Assembly: GCA_021806235.1 (NCBI GenBank)
Contig: JAJZXU010000018.1
Span: 1 to 64,000 of the forward strand
Length of the DNA: 64,000 nt
Origin: Thermoplasmata archaeon
Lineage (GTDB): Archaea; Thermoplasmatota; Thermoplasmata; Thermoplasmatales; Thermoplasmataceae
Direction: 5' to 3'
Shown here: positions 62,394 through 64,000 of the stretch, piece after piece
Position numbering within the stretch: position 1 is the first letter of the stretch
Layout of the letters: each line of letters opens with the position of its first letter
Notes under the pieces: generated by a model
The model's database searches: none
Told to the model about the DNA's origin: nothing
What the model saw: the letters and a program-made list of their open reading frames with translations, nothing else
Translations under genes and position numbers: made by a program

Positions 62394-64000
62394 TTATAAT
62401 TTGTTTATGCCCTCATGAACCTTCACTGCAACGCCTTCCCTGTAGGATTTCATCTCCGTTCCGGATACCGTAGAATGACCAACAGCATATAACTCATCAT
62501 TTTCACCCACCACCATAACCTCATTCCCGGCGATTATATTCTCATCAAAATCCTTTATAAATTTAAAAAATACATTAAAGTCCTTTGCATTGAATTCACC
62601 GCTATCAGGTGTTACCACTACCCTGGACATGGGATATTCTTTTATTTTCTGCAATGCTACTCCACCATTTATGGACAGGGTAAAAAATCCATCATTTCTC
62701 ATTGTTGCAAGTATTTTATTATTTCTTAATATATTTCTTATATGCCCTGTTGCCTTTGATCTTACTATAAAGTCACCGGAATTAAATAAACTTCTATCAC
62801 AATTGAACTGAAATTTAAATACCGCATCTATTTTGCCATGATCATAATCCCTTACCTTCCTGTTGTATGTAATACTATCATCATAGAAAATTATGTCATT
62901 ATTTATCTTTTTCAATTCGTTGATAAAATAGGTCTGGTAATCCCTGTCTATAATATTTGATGATACGCTCTGGCTTACCGGATATGTATCCTCCAGTTCC
63001 AGCGGTATAAATATATTATTCCACTGAACCAGTATGTTATAATCATTAGACCCGTAGAATTCTTTAACGTTATCAGCCGTAGGTACTCCTGCTCTCCAGT
63101 ATTTATAGTTTAATATGATGCATTTTTTACTGTTGTTTATATATTTAAATGTAAACTCTATTAAACGCTTTACAAATGGATTTTTTAACGAATGGTTATC
63201 ATAAAAATAAAACGGTGATTTCAGGGATATATTATAAAAATTATCAATATTGTTATTTAGCATTTCAATAAATGCCCTGTATAATGAGGGGTGTGCCCTT
63301 GATTTTTCTTCAACATACTGGTATAATGTATTTTCATATATTCTTTCCTTTATTTCTGTTATTTCATTAAAAATTGCCTTTAAATTATGTTTCGACAGCT
63401 CCTTTAACCTTATTTTTTCAGTCTCCCTTAAAAGCTCTTCGGGCTTATATCTACCGAATAATGGACTCCAGTCTGGAAAATCCCTTATCTCCTTTAAGTT
63501 CCTTGTTCCCTCCGTATACAGTACCCTGTTATCCTTTGCATATTTTATATATGATGCGGAATCGAACAGATCAACACCTAAAAGAACTGAAAATGCAAAG
63601 AACATTGGGTGGCCACCACCAAATAAATGTACTGGCTTTGAAAAATCTGCATTTACCTTTGAATTTATTATGATTTTTATTAAATCATCGTATCTATACG
63701 ATTCCAGCAATGGCACAACACCACCTATAGGTAAATATGGGGCTTTTGACATTAATTTTGCCGATATTTTTCTTAAATCGGGATATATAGACCCCTGAAT
63801 AGGCCCTGCTATAATTTTATTATCAATATCTATTTCATTTAATCTATTGTACGTTTCATAAACTGCATTTTTTGCCGTTTCATACCCATCATCCGGCCTT
63901 GAAAAAATATCAAGAATTGTAATTATATCGCTTCCTATATTTTTCTGGAAGTCAACTATTTCCTTATTATTATATTCAATATCACCATAAACATAGCTCT
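62394..64000 (-). CDS. tgtA: archaeosine tRNA-guanine transglycosylase, 5' end outside the window
   Basis: At least 534 residues; the frame is open to the window edge. It exchanges guanine 15 for preQ0 in tRNA, the first step to archaeosine. Catalytic-domain motifs: 'GSDIITILDIFSRPDD', 'IAGPIQGSIYPDLRK', 'LPIGGVVPLLESYRYDDLI', 'HLFGGGHPM' and the nucleophile region 'VDLFDSASY'. The zinc site normally reading 'CSCPVC' is 'DWSPLF' here ('FPDWSPLFGRYKPEEL'); only the His ('LSKHNL') remains. A PUA domain ends the chain ('RVVVTPDSGEF' to 'VKVHEGINKL'). Confidence 0.9.
   Translation of the reverse strand, partial: SYVYGDIEYNNKEIVDFQKNIGSDIITILDIFSRPDDGYETAKNAVYETYNRLNEIDIDNKIIAGPIQGSIYPDLRKISAKLMSKAPYLPIGGVVPLLESYRYDDLIKIIINSKVNADFSKPVHLFGGGHPMFFAFSVLLGVDLFDSASYIKYAKDNRVLYTEGTRNLKEIRDFPDWSPLFGRYKPEELLRETEKIRLKELSKHNLKAIFNEITEIKERIYENTLYQYVEEKSRAHPSLYRAFIEMLNNNIDNFYNISLKSPFYFYDNHSLKNPFVKRLIEFTFKYINNSKKCIILNYKYWRAGVPTADNVKEFYGSNDYNILVQWNNIFIPLELEDTYPVSQSVSSNIIDRDYQTYFINELKKINNDIIFYDDSITYNRKVRDYDHGKIDAVFKFQFNCDRSLFNSGDFIVRSKATGHIRNILRNNKILATMRNDGFFTLSINGGVALQKIKEYPMSRVVVTPDSGEFNAKDFNVFFKFIKDFDENIIAGNEVMVVGENDELYAVGHSTVSGTEMKSYREGVAVKVHEGINKL

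Noticed and set aside
1-64000. CRISPR array or Cas genes
   Set aside because: No evenly spaced direct repeats and no cas-like gene seen on either strand.

Overview
The window is archaeal and looks like a member of the Thermoplasmatales (Ferroplasma, Acidiplasma or Picrophilus type). The grounds are a low G+C content (about one third by eye), TATA boxes about 25 bases before many start codons (leaderless transcription), a 'GGTGA' ribosome binding site used mainly inside operons, archaeal versions of the information-processing genes, and family-typical genes such as a CoaD-NTPase fusion, a plasma-membrane-type proton ATPase and archaeal DNA polymerase D small subunit. The species cannot be fixed from the sequence alone.

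Layout. 1-3500: an accessory patch with a large type IIG restriction-modification protein that has lost its C-terminus, ending at a tRNA-Ala gene. 3500-9640: clamp-loader small subunit, purN, an amino-acid exporter with an ornithine-cyclodeaminase-like enzyme, and the HMG-CoA synthase / thiolase / DUF35 operon of the archaeal mevalonate route. 9900-17830: an SPFH protein, then the classic archaeal RNA operon on the minus strand (sdo1, rrp4, rrp41, rrp42, rpl37ae, rpoP, pus10, rpl21e, rpoF, DUF655, ksgA), with an IS605/TnpB relic between sdo1 and rrp4. 17860-24600: transporter, VapBC pair, molybdopterin oxidoreductase, IS3-type orfA, proton ATPase and a HEPN-MNT pair. 24770-36650: amidohydrolase, a broken AAA ATPase, an arsR-arsB operon with a small His-motif permease, phosphodiesterase, MFS carriers, leuCD-type dehydratase and DNA polymerase D small subunit. 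36700-48000: guaB, truD, tbp, a DUF59 protein, the CoaD-NTPase fusion, an aminotransferase, a Ras-like P-loop protein next to the tRNA-splicing endonuclease, rps2 and guaA subunit B. 48300-53500: an RHH protein, APC permease, a 170-base MITE, a complete but inactive IS4-type element with 18-base inverted repeats, and an MFS carrier. 53490-64000: RAM regulator, hisS, a sugar-nucleotide epimerase, DinB and HPP proteins, metG, rpoK, cobalamin adenosyltransferase, a SnoaL-like protein, HAD phosphatase, acetyltransferase and the truncated (by the window edge) archaeosine tgtA.

Most of the window is housekeeping. The points most worth a second look are a thiolase in the mevalonate operon that lacks both the nucleophilic Cys and the GHP His, a tgtA whose zinc-binding Cys cluster is replaced, a tRNA-Ala with C at T-loop position 55, an arsR with only a C-terminal Cys cluster driving arsB plus an uncharacterised permease, and long perfect palindromes at the sdo1 and tbp promoters. 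I did not find a CRISPR array or a multi-gene system that is clearly new.
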